The notes beneath the pieces are model-generated. The model was not told the origin of the DNA, did no database searches, and saw only the letters and a program-made list of their open reading frames with translations. This document shows, piece by piece, positions 34,548 to 45,668 of a stretch of 64,000 nt of DNA. Made by a program: the position numbers and the translations under genes. The number at the start of each line of letters is the position of its first letter. The stretch's first letter is position 1. The DNA is from Polytrichum commune (lineage: Eukaryota > Streptophyta > Polytrichopsida > Polytrichales > Polytrichaceae): contig OX485804.1 in the NCBI GenBank assembly GCA_950295325.1, positions 8,122,001 to 8,186,000 on the forward strand, written 5' to 3'.

Positions 34548-35103
34548 CCACACCGTTTATGGTATTTAATGTCACATGTGTAACAATGTCATTTATCTTA
34601 TTTTGTGGCGTTTTCTAGGTTACACTAATGATAAACAACTTCACCATTAGTGCCACCTTATGACACTTGCCGTTCAAGTGCGCTTACCGATATTTTGGCA
34701 TGAGTATGTTCAATAATGTTATGAGATGCATGCCTATGTTACACAATGGTCTACAAGTTCATTGAAGTCTACACAAATGACACTTGCCATTAGTATGCTC
34801 AAGAATATCTTCCTCTTGCATACTAAAATGTACACAGTTGACAGTTGCCAATAGTGCGCTCAAGAATATCTTCCCCTTGCATACTAAACAACAAGACTAT
34901 CATCTAAAGTATCCCAATGTGCTATTCTAAATGTCATAATGAAGATATGTGTTTCACTTTAAAAAGTTACTTATGTTGACGAATGGAATCATATTGGTGA
35001 TTAGCGGGCATGACAATCTCAGACCTCTAGGCATCTAGTTTAGGCCCTTCACAAATAGTGTACGTGACACTAAATACCATAAACGATTTAGTGGAGTCCA
35101 TAA
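34548..35103. mobile_element. Candidate Y-like TIR element with internal tandem repeat
   Basis: The left end CCGTTTATGGTATTTAATGT and the reverse-complemented right end CGTTTATGGTATTTAGTGTC (35065-35103) form an inverted pair about 550 bp apart. Inside, about 34776-34905 holds two near-identical units of about 68 bp with CTCAAGAATATCTTCC and CTTGCATACTAAA. No ORF and no TSD resolved. Confidence 0.5.
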
Positions 35104-36280
35104 GGAATGCATCCGACTCAACCTTGTAGAGGACTTGTTCTTACTAGAGCCCCTTCATCCATGATGAATGAGTTTAGATAGATGCCACAAACTTCAAGTC
35201 TTCATCCATGATAGGGGATCCGCCATGGACCTATAGGAACTCATCCATTAGGAAGGTGAGTTTTTTTTTAATAGATTGTTATTGACTACTAAAGGTTTAT
35301 TTGACTTTGGAAATAACATCAAAGATCTCGAATCAGTCTAGTTGGGTCCAGTTTCTATGATAGGGCCCTCAACATGCAGGGGACTTGTTTCTACTAGAGC
35401 CCTTTCATCCACAATGAATGAGTTCACATGGGCTCCTCAAATCCCAAACCTCATCAATTTTAAAGGCATCCTGAAATAATAGTCAGCCTAGAGTGTATGT
35501 TTCTAATTTGATTTGATGGAATTAGCTTCAAAGGCCCCCATTAATTTTGCGAGGCACATTTGAGATGATAATCACAAATATATAGAGTCATGTTCTAAAC
35601 ATGCAAGAATGAGAGGTACACTAGCACCCAAATTCTGCACACCAAGGAACTCTTGAGCAAGGTAGGGCCAATGGTAAAAACCCACCCCTTCCCAAGTTTT
35701 AATGTTGATATGTTCCAAATTGAATCTCACAACTACATTGTTCATGGTATTTATTGTGATGCAAAATATTGGCGAACAATTTAAACTAGATGACAAGAGG
35801 TTTCAAAGTGCCATGTCCATTAATTACATGAAACTACTCGTCAAAATTAGTAACTTTGTGAAGTGATAGACACTAAATACCATACAAAATGTAGACTAAA
35901 GCAAGGTCCTCAACCTTAATTCATGAGTCAATTTGACTTAAAATGTTAGTATCCATGCTATACAATGTTTTAAATGTGTTTTCACCCTTCTCCATGGTAG
36001 GTGTCACAAAACTTTGCTAAAAAGTGATAGTCTAGGGTAACAATTTGACATATATGGGGTTTATTAAGGTAGGCATAACGCACATTGGGGTTGTATGTGC
36101 CATTAAAATACATTTGGTCCGATCATGGGGCATAAAGCACTTTAATGATCACATCCTACAAAGAAATTGTTTTGGCATTAACACTGAAAGACTTCTTCCA
36201 TAAGATATATTGAGGCACCAATTACAGGCATAGGTATCCATGGCAATTAACATGTGTCACTAGAGAACCTTTAAATCTAA
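35104..36280. other. Intergenic with small repeat debris
   Basis: A phrase around ACTAGAGCCCCTTCATCCA is duplicated about 250 bp apart (35143 and 35394). 35634-35672 matches the 3' part of the SINE at 51975 (TTGAGCAAGGTAGGGCCAAT). 35860-35890 has a Y-type end. No gene. Confidence 0.5.
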
Positions 36281-36663
36281 GGGCCGGTTCACACTATGCC
36301 CAAGTCGAGAGGAGAAGCATCACTTTTCTGGACCAAACTATGTTGAGAGGAGAAGCCTTTGGGCTGAAAAAGTATATGAAAATAATCCTTTGTCAGATTT
36401 TGAATATTTTAATGAAAAAAAAGTTCGGCCTCTCGACGGAAGTTTGGGTTAAGCATTTTGCTCGACCCAAACTTCGCTCGAGAGGCCGAACTCTTAGCGC
36501 CATAACTTCCTAAAAGTATTGCCACCTAGGCTCTTTTGGAGGCGACGTCCTTTGGACTTCGGCCTCTAGTGTGGAGGCCGAGAGGACGGACTTTGGACAT
36601 TTCTGCATTTTCATTGGTCCAAACGCTTCTCCTCTCAAGTTTGGCCATAGTGTGAACCGGCCC
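36281..36663. mobile_element. PIF/Harbinger-like non-autonomous element H2
   Basis: 383 bp. TIRs are GGGCCGGTTCACACTATGCC on the left and GGGCCGGTTCACACTATGGC on the right (reverse-complemented), extending through GAGAGGAGAAGC. The TSD is TAA at 36278-36280 and 36664-36666, the superfamily hallmark. Its TCGAGAGGCC-type interior resembles H1. No transposase. Confidence 0.88.
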
Positions 36664-36673
36664 TAACACGGTT

Positions 36674-37060
36674 AAGGTAGGGGTGGCTATTTCCGTCCAA
36701 ATTTCAGATGTGCCTAGTTGGGATGCTGAAACCATTTTTTTATAAATTTTGAGCGCTTTGCAAAGCTGGTGCAAGAGCAACTATGAAAAAATCAAAAATT
36801 TCCAGCATGTTTATGATTTCCTACAAATTTTTAAAGGAAACCTTGTAGAGTGACCAACACTTGCACATAGGGTACGTGGTATATCCACAGGGTGGATTTC
36901 TAAAACCGACCGTTGGCAACCAATGAAACGATGGCAGTGCTGTGAACGGTAAAAGCACCTTGATAGGTGCTTTTGTAAACCCATGTAAAAGCACCTAAAA
37001 AGGTGCTTCCGACATAGGGGTCAACTTTAAGATCCGCACGGAAATTGCCACCCCTACCTT
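36674..37060. mobile_element. hAT-like non-autonomous TIR element
   Basis: About 387 bp. The left end AAGGTAGGGGTGGCTATTTC and the reverse-complemented right end AAGGTAGGGGTGGCAATTTC continue with CGT, giving about 24 of 25 matches. The GGGGTGGCAA-type terminus is common in plant hAT MITEs. The flanks CACGGT and CACAGT are similar but no clean 8-bp TSD exists. Two palindromes of AAAGCACCT/AGGTGCTTT lie inside. It starts only 10 bp after H2. Confidence 0.65.
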
Positions 37061-37491
37061 ACACAGTGGTATATCTGCATATGTCTTTCAATGACACAGG
37101 TCATTTGTCTAGGACTTGAATGTTTGTCATTACTGACAGCAAAATAACCACGAGCCCATGCAATTAGGAGTAGAAAAGTGTAGTTTAGATTAAGCTTCTG
37201 CAAACTTGGTGAGTAAATGGAAAATAGTCTTGTAGTGAACCAATGTCATGACCAATTGTTTTTTTCCTTAACTTAGAAGACAAGTCAAATTTGCCATATA
37301 GAATTTTTCTTTTGAATACCAAATGGTGTATTTTTGTAAATGGTACAATTAGAAGGATTGAAAACATTGTTGTACAAAACGTATAGACTGATTGGAGGGT
37401 TGGATTCATCAACTCTAGTTGTGAACACCCTATTCTTGGAAGGAAGTACACTATTCTTGGTTCATAAAAATCACTTTGTAAATGCATTAGG

Positions 37492-37650
37492 TAGTTGTAT
37501 TTATTGTGTAAGGTATGTGGGTGTTGTTTTCTTCCTCTTTCATGTTCTCCAACTTCTACCGATTAGAATTATACAACAAAATTTATGTTGCAATAGCGAA
37601 TCTACAATGAAACATTTGCCAAAACCAGGTTGAAAATCGGACTTCCCCTT
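37492..37650 (+). repeat. Dispersed repeat family X, copy 3
   Basis: Contains CATGTTCTCCAACTTCTACC, GATTAGAATTATACAAC and GCGAATCTACAATGAAACAT in the order seen at 900-1075. Confidence 0.7.
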
Positions 37651-37748
37651 ATTTAGTTATGGTTATCATAAGTGCATGTTTGTTGATTTCTTAACTGGAT
37701 ACATAGGTCCTCCCAATTGTGTTCATTAGTGACAGTAGGGTAGTTAAC

Positions 37749-37877
37749 GTATGCTCAAAACCACCACCAAACCTAAAAACTGCCACTATGTACCACATGC
37801 ATACATTTGAAAGCAACAAGTGTAAGCATGTAGTACATAGTGGAGATTTTAGGTTTGATGGCGGTTTTGCGTATACA
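37749..37877. repeat. Near-perfect hairpin with arms of about 60 bp
   Basis: 37749-37809 pairs with 37817-37877. CACTATGTACCACATGC and CAAACCTAAAA in the left arm meet GCATGTAGTACATAGTG and TTTTAGGTTTG in the right arm, leaving a loop of under 10 bp. It could be a tiny foldback MITE or a small-RNA precursor. No TSD was resolved. Confidence 0.75.
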
Positions 37878-39317
37878 CACCTTATATGCTACACTTGCTT
37901 ATAATGCCCGAGATATGTTGCATTGAAATGGAAAATTGGCCCAAAAAGCCCAAGGTCTTACCGAGGTCCCACCTACACACTTTTGCCTTTGACATGATGT
38001 GGTGCACAACGGACGTGCTTCATGTGTATATAGGTTGTGCTATGCTTGCACTTGATTTTTTTATTCTTTAAGTTTTTATAGAACATATATTATGTGTCTA
38101 AATTACTCTTTAAAATAGAAATTTTGAATAGGTCACAAACCGAAAGAGGTGCACAATTGTTTAAAAAAAACAAACCCAAATAGGTGCACACTGCAATAGA
38201 TCCCACTATAGCTCCAACTTCATAGAAGCCAACATGAGGAAAAAAACTTAAAGGCTCTTACCTCCTTTTAGAATTGGACTTTATCTCAAATTGTAGAACG
38301 AAAGTGTGAATAGCAAAAGTTGGCCACTTGAGCTAGAATAATATGTCCTATAGATAGTTCACACGACTAGAATTGACTTTTGTGTCAAGAGCTCACTATA
38401 CGGAACCTTAGACACTACACTAAATTGTCCAATAAGTGTGGGTTACTATCCAGAGTTACATGTTGCTATAACATTTTACCCTTGTTATCTTTCTTTTTTT
38501 ACCAGCTAAGTTATATCATAATCTTCGGTGTGCTACTAACTACTTCTGTTATTAGGGTTAAAAATGAACCTTAATAAAATGTTATAGCAATGTGTAACTC
38601 CAAATGACAACCCACACTATTTAGACCCCAAAAAAGCATAGTGAGTATCATGGTTGTGAGAAATCTTTTACGAAGCACCCAACATTGAATCTCAAATCAT
38701 CGTGGCATTTCAAAAGATGGACAATCTACTACCTTTCCCAATCTCGATTTTCAAGGGTCAAATTTGCATAGGCACTATAGCACTACGACTAAGCCTCATG
38801 TGTCAAACGTAAGGTCTTTCCCCTTCTAAGGTGTTGTCACTATAGTGCCCACCCCGAGAGGCTTAGTAGTCCTGCACCACTGGTATTATGCCCTGAGGGT
38901 TTAATGCCAAGGGTGGGTCGAACGGGCATTCCAATCACGCTGATCACATGATCAGTGTTTCTTCTTCTTCTTCCCGCGCTTCGGAAAACAACACTCTCCA
39001 AGATCTGCTCATAATGTTCGACTGAAATTGTGAGAGTATTAGAGTTTGAACCAAATGATTCGAGCATCGATCTCCATTCAATTTGTGGGTCAGGTACCCC
39101 ATGTACATTGGCTTCACCAACATTTTGTTATGATGGAATGTACTTCAACATGCATAATATCATAGTTCTTGACTAACTTAGCAAGGAAGCAACTTCTCAA
39201 CTGTAGAAGCCACTTTATGTTAGTACTTTTGCTTCGCCATACTTCTATTTGTGGCAGAGTCTCCAAACTTTTCATGTACACGTGCCCAAAACCAACACTA
39301 CCTTTGTTTATGTGACT
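37878..39317. other. Intergenic, no gene seen
   Basis: No supported gene. Near 38385-38640 there is a loosely inverted arrangement (TTACATGTTGCTATAACATT and AATGTTATAGCAATGTGTAA), spanning about 150 bp, that may be another foldback. Confidence 0.5.
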
Positions 39318-39972
39318 GGGATTTAAGTGAATATGAACAAAAGACTTGTTCACAATAGACGATGCATATGAGAGTATTTTTTCCGTAGTTGAGACATGCA
39401 CAATGCACAATAAATTATTTGAAGGAAGATATTAGAAGAATATGATGAAACTCTCAATTATAGATAATTTGAGCAGCATTATGTTCAAATGTTCCTTTTA
39501 GGTGTGTTTTTTTAATACAAATGATACAATGTACATGCCCGCAATCCACAATGCCAATTTACAATGCACCCCCCACTCTTGGCTAAAAATAAGATTGCGT
39601 CCAAGCTCTCGCCAAGCAGATAGTTTTCGATCAAGCAAAAAGGTACGTAAAGATAACCAAAAGCCGACCGGTGTTGTGAAGAGCAACCCATGGCATTTCA
39701 ATGCACAAAGGTACAAAACAAAATCAAACCCTAGAAGACGTGCAATGACTCTAAGAATGCCAAACCGAGCACGCCAACGACTACAACAGAAGATGAGCTT
39801 AGGCTCCATGAAAGAGAAGACCATTGTTGAGACAACCAACTCCCTTGGCTCACCCAAAACCCCAGAGCCACAATTCATCTACATAAATAAGCCAGATAAA
39901 AGTAATTTTCATCCATCTCATTTGAGCCTACATAGTATTTAAGTTAGGATACCCTTAATCAAGGATATATAC

Positions 39973-40005
<33 letters not shown>

Positions 40006-40345
40006 TATACACATGTTATATTGCATGATATTTTGATAAGAGGTTTCCATCATTAATTCGCCCCTTATATTTTATATAGAATTCTTCTAAATTTTACCTC
40101 GAATGAAAATTGAATACCCTATATTTTTTCGCACATCGTTTCTAAAATACTGCAAGTTACCCCCCCCCCCCTTCCCCGGGTGTACATGCAGCTAAGATGT
40201 GTTACAAAAAGAGAGTGTAATCTACATCTAGGAGTAGTTGTTGTCATTTCCATCATAGGGCCTATCGGTACAAGTGCACACATAAAATTTCATTTTGTCT
40301 ACAACTCATGAATAATTCTAGATTCACTTAAAACATAGTTATATG
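39318..40345. repeat. Dispersed repeat interrupted by a 643-bp insertion
   Basis: 39318-39538 and 40182-40345 together match the uninterrupted 47905-48262, with anchors GGATTTAAGTGAAT, TTGAGACATGCACAATGCA, CATGCAGCTAAGATGTG and AAATTTCATTTTGTCTA. It lies directly downstream of the LINE-like ORF on the minus strand, so it may be that element's 3' UTR. Confidence 0.7.
39539..40181. mobile_element. 643-bp insertion with 8-bp target-site duplication
   Basis: Flanked by GTACATGC at 39531-39538 and 40182-40189. The empty site at 48116-48123 has a single GTGCATGC. The contents include a (TA)n(CA)n tract at about 39966-40010 and a C-homopolymer at about 40161-40171. Two overlapping open frames (39502-39942 on + and 39498-39878 on -) resemble nothing I know. 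Clear TIRs are not visible, so the class is open. Confidence 0.7.
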
Positions 40346-40423
40346 TACCACAATGACATGAAATTGATTTTAAAGTCCAGGAACTAATGGGACTGAAAGT
40401 ATATCATGATGGTTTCAAACTAG

Positions 40424-40630
40424 CTAATTCTCTAGAGTGGCGAAGTGAGGTAGCCTCCATGAGATTGAGGTAATGTCAACTTGGTGGTCCAATTGAAAGA
40501 AAGACTTGAAGCTCCTTAGGACTACATTCTCAAATAATGATGAAAACTTATCTCTAATGAACTTATATATAGGACATTCCAACACAAAATGTGACTCATT
40601 TTCAACTGTATTATAGGAGAAAAATGACAT
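40424..40630 (-). pseudogene. LINE-type reverse transcriptase, C-terminal zinc-region fragment
   Basis: The minus-strand frame reads ENESHFVLECPIYKFIRDKF followed by about 30 residues. This resembles the C-terminal block of plant non-LTR retrotransposon proteins (CxxC...ESxxHFLxECPxYxxIR). The upstream reverse transcriptase domain is absent. The first part is also contained in each of the adjoining 335-bp tandem units. Confidence 0.55.
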
Positions 40631-41567
40631 AGTCTAAAAGCCACTAAACATATGAGTGTGGACCATGGTGCATATAGTCGGTTCCATATTCAATGTCGGT
40701 TGTGAGAATACATACCTTAGATGATGTAGATGATCTCCTTCAACGTTCACAAAGCAAGAATGAGCGTGTGAGGCAATATCCACACACATGCGACCTTATT
40801 CTTGATAACATTTCTATGCAGAATTAGGGTGTTGGGGGGGATGAAGGGAAAAAGTGCCTCCAAGTACGAGCCAAACCTCAATGGAATCTACAAAAACTTA
40901 TATAGAGGACATTCCAACATAAAATGTGACTCATTTTCAGTTGTATTATAGGAGAAAAATGACATAGTCTAAAAGCCACTAAACATATGAGTGTGGACCA
41001 TGGTGCATATAGTTGGTTCCATATTCAATGTCGGTTGTGAGAATACATACCTTAGATGATGTAGATGATCTCCTTCAACGTTCACAAAGCAAGAATGAGC
41101 GTGTGAGGCAATACCCACACACATGCGACCTTATTCTTGATAACATTTCTATGCAAAATTAGGGTGTTGGGGGGGGATGAAGGGAAAAAATGCCTCCAAG
41201 TACGAGCCAAACCTCATTGGAATCCGCAGAAACTTATATAGAGGACATTCCAACACAAAATGTGACTCATTTTTAGCTATATTATAGGAGAAAAATGACA
41301 TAGTCTAAAAGCCACTAAACATATGAGTGTGGACCATGGTGCATATAGTCGGTTCCATATTCAATGTCGGTTGTGAGAATACATACCTTAGATGATGTAG
41401 ATGATCTCCTTCAACGTTCACAAAGCAAGAATGAGCGTGTGAGGCAATATCCACACACATGCGACCTTATTCTTGATAACATTTCTATGCAGAATTAGGG
41501 TGTTGGGGGGGATGAAGGGAAAAAGTGCCTCCAAGTACGAACCAAACCTCAATGGAATCCGCAGAAT
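40561..41567 (-). repeat. Three tandem units of 335-336 bp
   Basis: Units start at about 40561, 40896 and 41232 with ACTTATATA(G/T)AGGACATTCC and end near 41567. They differ by only a few bases, so the amplification is recent. Each contains the ESHFVLECP frame on the minus strand plus GGACCATGGTGCATATAG and a G7-8 run. The first unit grades into the LINE-like ORF at 40424-40630. Confidence 0.92.
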
Positions 41568-43460
41568 TCAAACATTCTCTACTTTTGAGAGGCATTCAAA
41601 TTGTTGTGTATCCCTCTTTGACATTGCGGACCTAAGATGGCATCTCGTGTCTCGGTGAAGAATCTAGGAAGGATGAAGATTTCTCTTTGAATAAAGCTTA
41701 ACCCAATGCATGATGTTGGGACTGAGGCATGTGTTATTAAGTATATGCTTTTTGCCAAGTTCAAGTCAGTTGCAAGTCACATATAAAGATTTGCGACACA
41801 TAAAGCGGTTTCAAGTCTACGATCATTGTGTCTAATTCTTCTTGATGTTCTCAAAGCCATCTTTGTATTGGGAACATAACATTCTTAAGGAGGGGAAGAG
41901 GCTCACACAATCATTTCAAAATAGGTTTGAATTTATTCTAGAATGTCATACCCCATCCCACTTCCATCCATTAGGACACGCATCCGCATCATGTTGTTGG
42001 TGAACGAGTCTCTCTCTCCACCAATATGCACATCTTGCACGGGAGCTTTAGATGGAAGGGGGTGTTGCTCCCTAGGGCTGGACTCTTCATTCCATGTACA
42101 AACTAACGTGAGTGTAAAAGAGATATTATTTAAAGGCATTAGCATACATTGTATACATAAGGGAGAGGAATTATTTTTCTCTAGTGCGACATTTAGAAAG
42201 GTTTTTTTTTTTGGGAAGTATAGGTAGATATACAAAAGGGGGCCCTAAGATTTAGAGAGAAAAAAATATCTACAATAGATTTGTTGGTTTCATCTAATTC
42301 ATGTTTTCATCCATTGTTGTCATATGGTCATAATTCTTAATGACTAACATGTATGTTCTTGTTGGGGTTTGCATTTGCGTTCTAGGTTTTCATAAACAAG
42401 AGGCCCTTGGAGCACTCATGGGCTTTCTTGAGTTTCTCTCTCTTTGTGTGTTCAATGTATTTATTGAGTTACATGCTATTGATGAAAAAGATTCAACAAC
42501 TTCCTCATCGGAAAGTGAAAGTGAAATTTTATTTGTAAGAAAGGTATACTTAATTCATGATTTAAATTATGTAGTGGAGACATTTGTTGAATTAAATATA
42601 AAATCTTGGTGTACATACATGAGCCCGAATTCTAGCATGCCATTAGTATGTACACGTATGTTTTTCTCTATAGAATTCTCAAATATAGGGGGTTTGATTT
42701 CATAGTGACCCATGCATGTCATTTAGATTTCCAATGAATAGTCCACCCCACGGGGTGTTGCTCTTGTAATTAAGATTTTTATGTGCACAAATTCTTAGAT
42801 TGTAAGTTATGTGTTGTGACACACTTCATTGCTCCACAACAAAATTAATTTCATGCATGCATATGCATCATATGATACACTCTATAATATCAACCTACTT
42901 AATGTCACTCCTCTTGTGTCCCAAAACCCTAGGGAACAGATGTTCTTAGTTTAAATTTTACTCCTTGTTGTCAAGTTTCCCTACCATATATCATGGGTTT
43001 TGACATTAAACTGAACCACCAAAGATTTCAAACCACACGCTCCCTCGCATCATGTTGTCATCATTATAATTATTGCCATTTTGCAATGTTGACTTGATGT
43101 TATTCCATAATGTCACCTGCTACACTAATTCTCTTTTATCATGCATCCATGTCAACACTATATAACTCCAAAGTACACGTGCACTTTGGTTGCCACAAGT
43201 GTGATATAACGGAGTTTTAAGTGTATAACATACTATCTTATAATAACTGATTATAACATAATAGCTGTAAACTCACATGGTAGTTAATCTACATACACTT
43301 CTGTGATTTCTTTTTAGGTCAGAATTCATTTTTATCAAATCGATTGATTTTCAAGTAAAAATATCGTCAGCTGTTCTGGAGGAACTTAAAACTATATTGT
43401 CCAAAACTAAGACACTTTGGACTTGCAACATGTGGATATTGGTCATCAACATGACAAGGT
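41568..43460. other. Intergenic, no gene established
   Basis: A 121-codon frame at 42340-42705 has a hydrophobic start and an STTSSSESESE stretch, but its end overlaps the dispersed repeat at 42625-42750, so it is not called a gene. 41579-41764 on the minus strand may continue the LINE relic. No domain found. Confidence 0.45.
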
Positions 43461-43667
43461 ACCAGTGCCTGGAAAGCTTTTGGGCATAATCGGTCCAGAT
43501 CCTAGCGATTCTAGATCCAATTGGTTACATGTTGACATCTTCCGCTTGTGCTTTAATTCATTTGAGGTATATTCTATAGATTCCTCTAAAGTGATCGGTA
43601 ATTCTCCTGAAGTCTCAAACTCAACTGGATCATCTGTAACTAACTTTCAGTTCTACCCGGACATTGC
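43461..43667 (+). mobile_element. M1 family TIR element, copy d
   Basis: CTTTTGGGCATAATCGGTCC, TTGGTTACATGTTGACATCT, CCTCTAAAGTGATCGGTAAT and an end reading TTCTACCCGGACATTGCA. About 23 bp of the CAACCGGTTATTTCTCAAAC segment is deleted between short direct repeats. Confidence 0.7.
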
Positions 43668-44047
43668 AAGGTACTCTTTGTACAATGCATAAAAATCGGA
43701 ACATAATTCAAAGAAAACAAGATGCCAAATCAAATGATTCAACAAATACAGTCTCTACTACACTATCCTCGGGGATCTTGACATGTGAAGAGTTTCTTCC
43801 AGAATCCACTAAGTATAGTAAATTAAATTGAGCCTAGTAGTTCGATCTATTGTTTGCAGTTATCAAATTTATACATTCTTATTTTTCTTGTACAAGATCA
43901 AGAGGATTCAACGTGTGTAAGAACACATTGTTTGGATAGCCGATGCCAGAAGTTATAAAGAGTTCAAAGGTTCAGTTGTAGGCAACTGAAAAGCAAGAGA
44001 TAGTGCCTATTCCAGTTGCCTATCTCATCTGGGAACTCCCAGACTTA

Positions 44048-44551
44048 GGGCCACTTCCCACACAAGACTTGAGAGCCCTTGACCATTACACTTCAAGCAC
44101 TCTCATTGGGGGATAGGCGGAGCCGGTCCAAGTTCACTTCACACTACGCTTGAGGGACCAACGGAGTATACAAGTGAATGCAAGATGGATGTAAAGTCTA
44201 CATGGATTCCTACACGGCATCGAATGGACCATATTTCATGGTCACTTGGATTATTTTCAAAAACCACCTCTTGAAAGAAGGTCTAATACAAAACCGGAAG
44301 ACCATGACAACCCAAACACTCACAACTGTTGATGTATTATATTTTAACATGTGTGAGGATCCCACACAAATAGAAAATCATTGAAATAGCATTTGGTTGA
44401 TGGCCGGTCACATATGACTTCACACTACACTTTGAGGGCGTGTGACCACAATACATGACTTTGGAAGTGTGTTGGGACGGCCTTTGGACACTTTCTTTTG
44501 GGCTCTCACAATTTCATGGTCACGGCTCTTGGCCCTTGTGTGAAGTGGCCC
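44048..44551. mobile_element. PIF/Harbinger-like non-autonomous element H3
   Basis: 504 bp. TIRs are GGGCCACTTCCCACACAAG on the left and GGGCCACTTCACACAAGG on the right (reverse-complemented). The TSD is TTA at 44045-44047 and 44552-44554. No transposase. Confidence 0.85.
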
Positions 44552-44606
44552 TTAATACTTCTCTCATGCAGTGTTCACGGCACGAAGATGATTATTACCG
44601 TGTGAG

Positions 44607-44682
44607 TTTGGGCAATTTAGCACCCAGGAAAACGTGCGGGAAAGTCCACGGATTTGTGTCCATGGGTGCTAAATCTCCCAAA
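44607..44682. repeat. Short hairpin, possible mini-MITE
   Basis: TTTGGGCAATTTAGCACCCA at 44607-44626 pairs with TGGGTGCTAAATCTCCCAAA at 44663-44682, leaving a loop of about 36 bp. No TSD resolved. Confidence 0.6.
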
Positions 44683-45210
44683 GTTCCTTTCGGAACTGTA
44701 GTCATTCGCCAAAAGTTTCCTCCGAATCCCTGTGTCTACAAAGTGCGGATACCAAAAAGACGTGGAAATTCGTCGCCAAAGTCGGATCATTTGGCAACAG
44801 GCCGGCTATAAGTTGATGTACTTCTTTCGACTCCTGATTTGCAGGTACAACAATGGGTAAACTGTAATGACATGCGGCACCCATGCACTTGACACAGTAC
44901 AGGAAGGAGGATGAATGCACAGGAAAGAAATTGAGGAAGATTATAGTAACCTCCGAAGACATCGGATTGATAAAGCGGGTTTTTTGTCACGATGCTCAGG
45001 ATCTTGACTGACTTGCATCTGAAGAGCATCTTCAACTACTACCTTTTAGGGAAAGGACGGACGAATCTCACCTGCAACATGATCTGCGAACTGCTCTCGT
45101 CTCAACCCTCTCATGCAAGTAGTTATGCTGTAACCGATTATAAGAATTACATGCACGATAGGTCTAGCGGCTTGTGACCAGCAGAATGTCCTTCGAGTCC
45201 TTAAAGGGTT

Positions 45211-45668
45211 TTAGTGTTTTGGTCCTGGAGGATGAGGATCCTCGCGACAGTCGAGTCGCTGCCACCAATTGCTCGGGCTCTACGACTGATGCAGGGCTAC
45301 TTAATGACGACGGGTGCCGACTGAATATCCAGATCAGGGCCAGGGGAGTGGGGATCCTCACGACAAATTGGGATCCTGCCAACACGGGGTGGGCACCAAT
45401 CTGTCTTGCTGTACTACTACAGTACCTGTGCGTGTGATATTGCAGCAGAAGCATGAGGATTCTCACGGCAATTCGGGTTTTGGCAGCATGGAGGGGTAGG
45501 CAGCAAGCGCTCGGGAATGATTACTTGTGGTCCAGGAGGATGAGGATCCTTGCGACGCTCCAGTCATTGCCAACACGGAGTGGGCACGGGTCGAGACTGA
45601 GCGGCGAGGATGAAGAAAGAGTAGATTGCGAGAACAAACATCGTCGCCGTTGCTCGGTGGAGATCCAT
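45211..45668 (-). pseudogene. Decayed gene for a secreted, Cys-containing repeat peptide precursor (unrecognised family)
   Basis: I do not recognise this gene. The ATG at 45668 opens a frame with a signal-peptide-like start: hydrophobic core at residues 10-23 (MFVLAIYSFFILAA), possible cleavage after AAQS. The sequence RPVPTPCWQ follows, then a TGA at 45564-45566. In the same frame come RRKDPHPPGP (unit 1), CCQNPNCRENPH (unit 2, about 45441-45504) and CREDPHSPGPD (unit 3, about 45331-45396). A shifted frame gives WWQRLDCREDPHPPGPKH and a stop (unit 4, 45211-45268). The TGA aligns with CGA (Arg) of unit 4, so one C-to-T change explains it. Stops and shifts lie between units. A TATA-like TATAAT sits near 45746. 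Another, open frame crosses unit 1, so coding is inferred. Confidence 0.4.

Noticed and set aside
39498-39942. Overlapping frames of 126 and 146 codons on opposite strands taken as a gene
   Set aside because: They lie almost wholly in the 643-bp insertion, extend across its left junction, and show no known domain.
40424-41567. CRISPR-like array
   Set aside because: Three 335-bp contiguous tandem units without spacers in a plant nuclear context; it is a tandem duplication.
42340-42705. 121-codon frame with hydrophobic N-terminus and Ser/Glu-rich middle
   Set aside because: Its 3' end overlaps a dispersed repeat (inverted partner at 31925-32050). No conserved copy or family.
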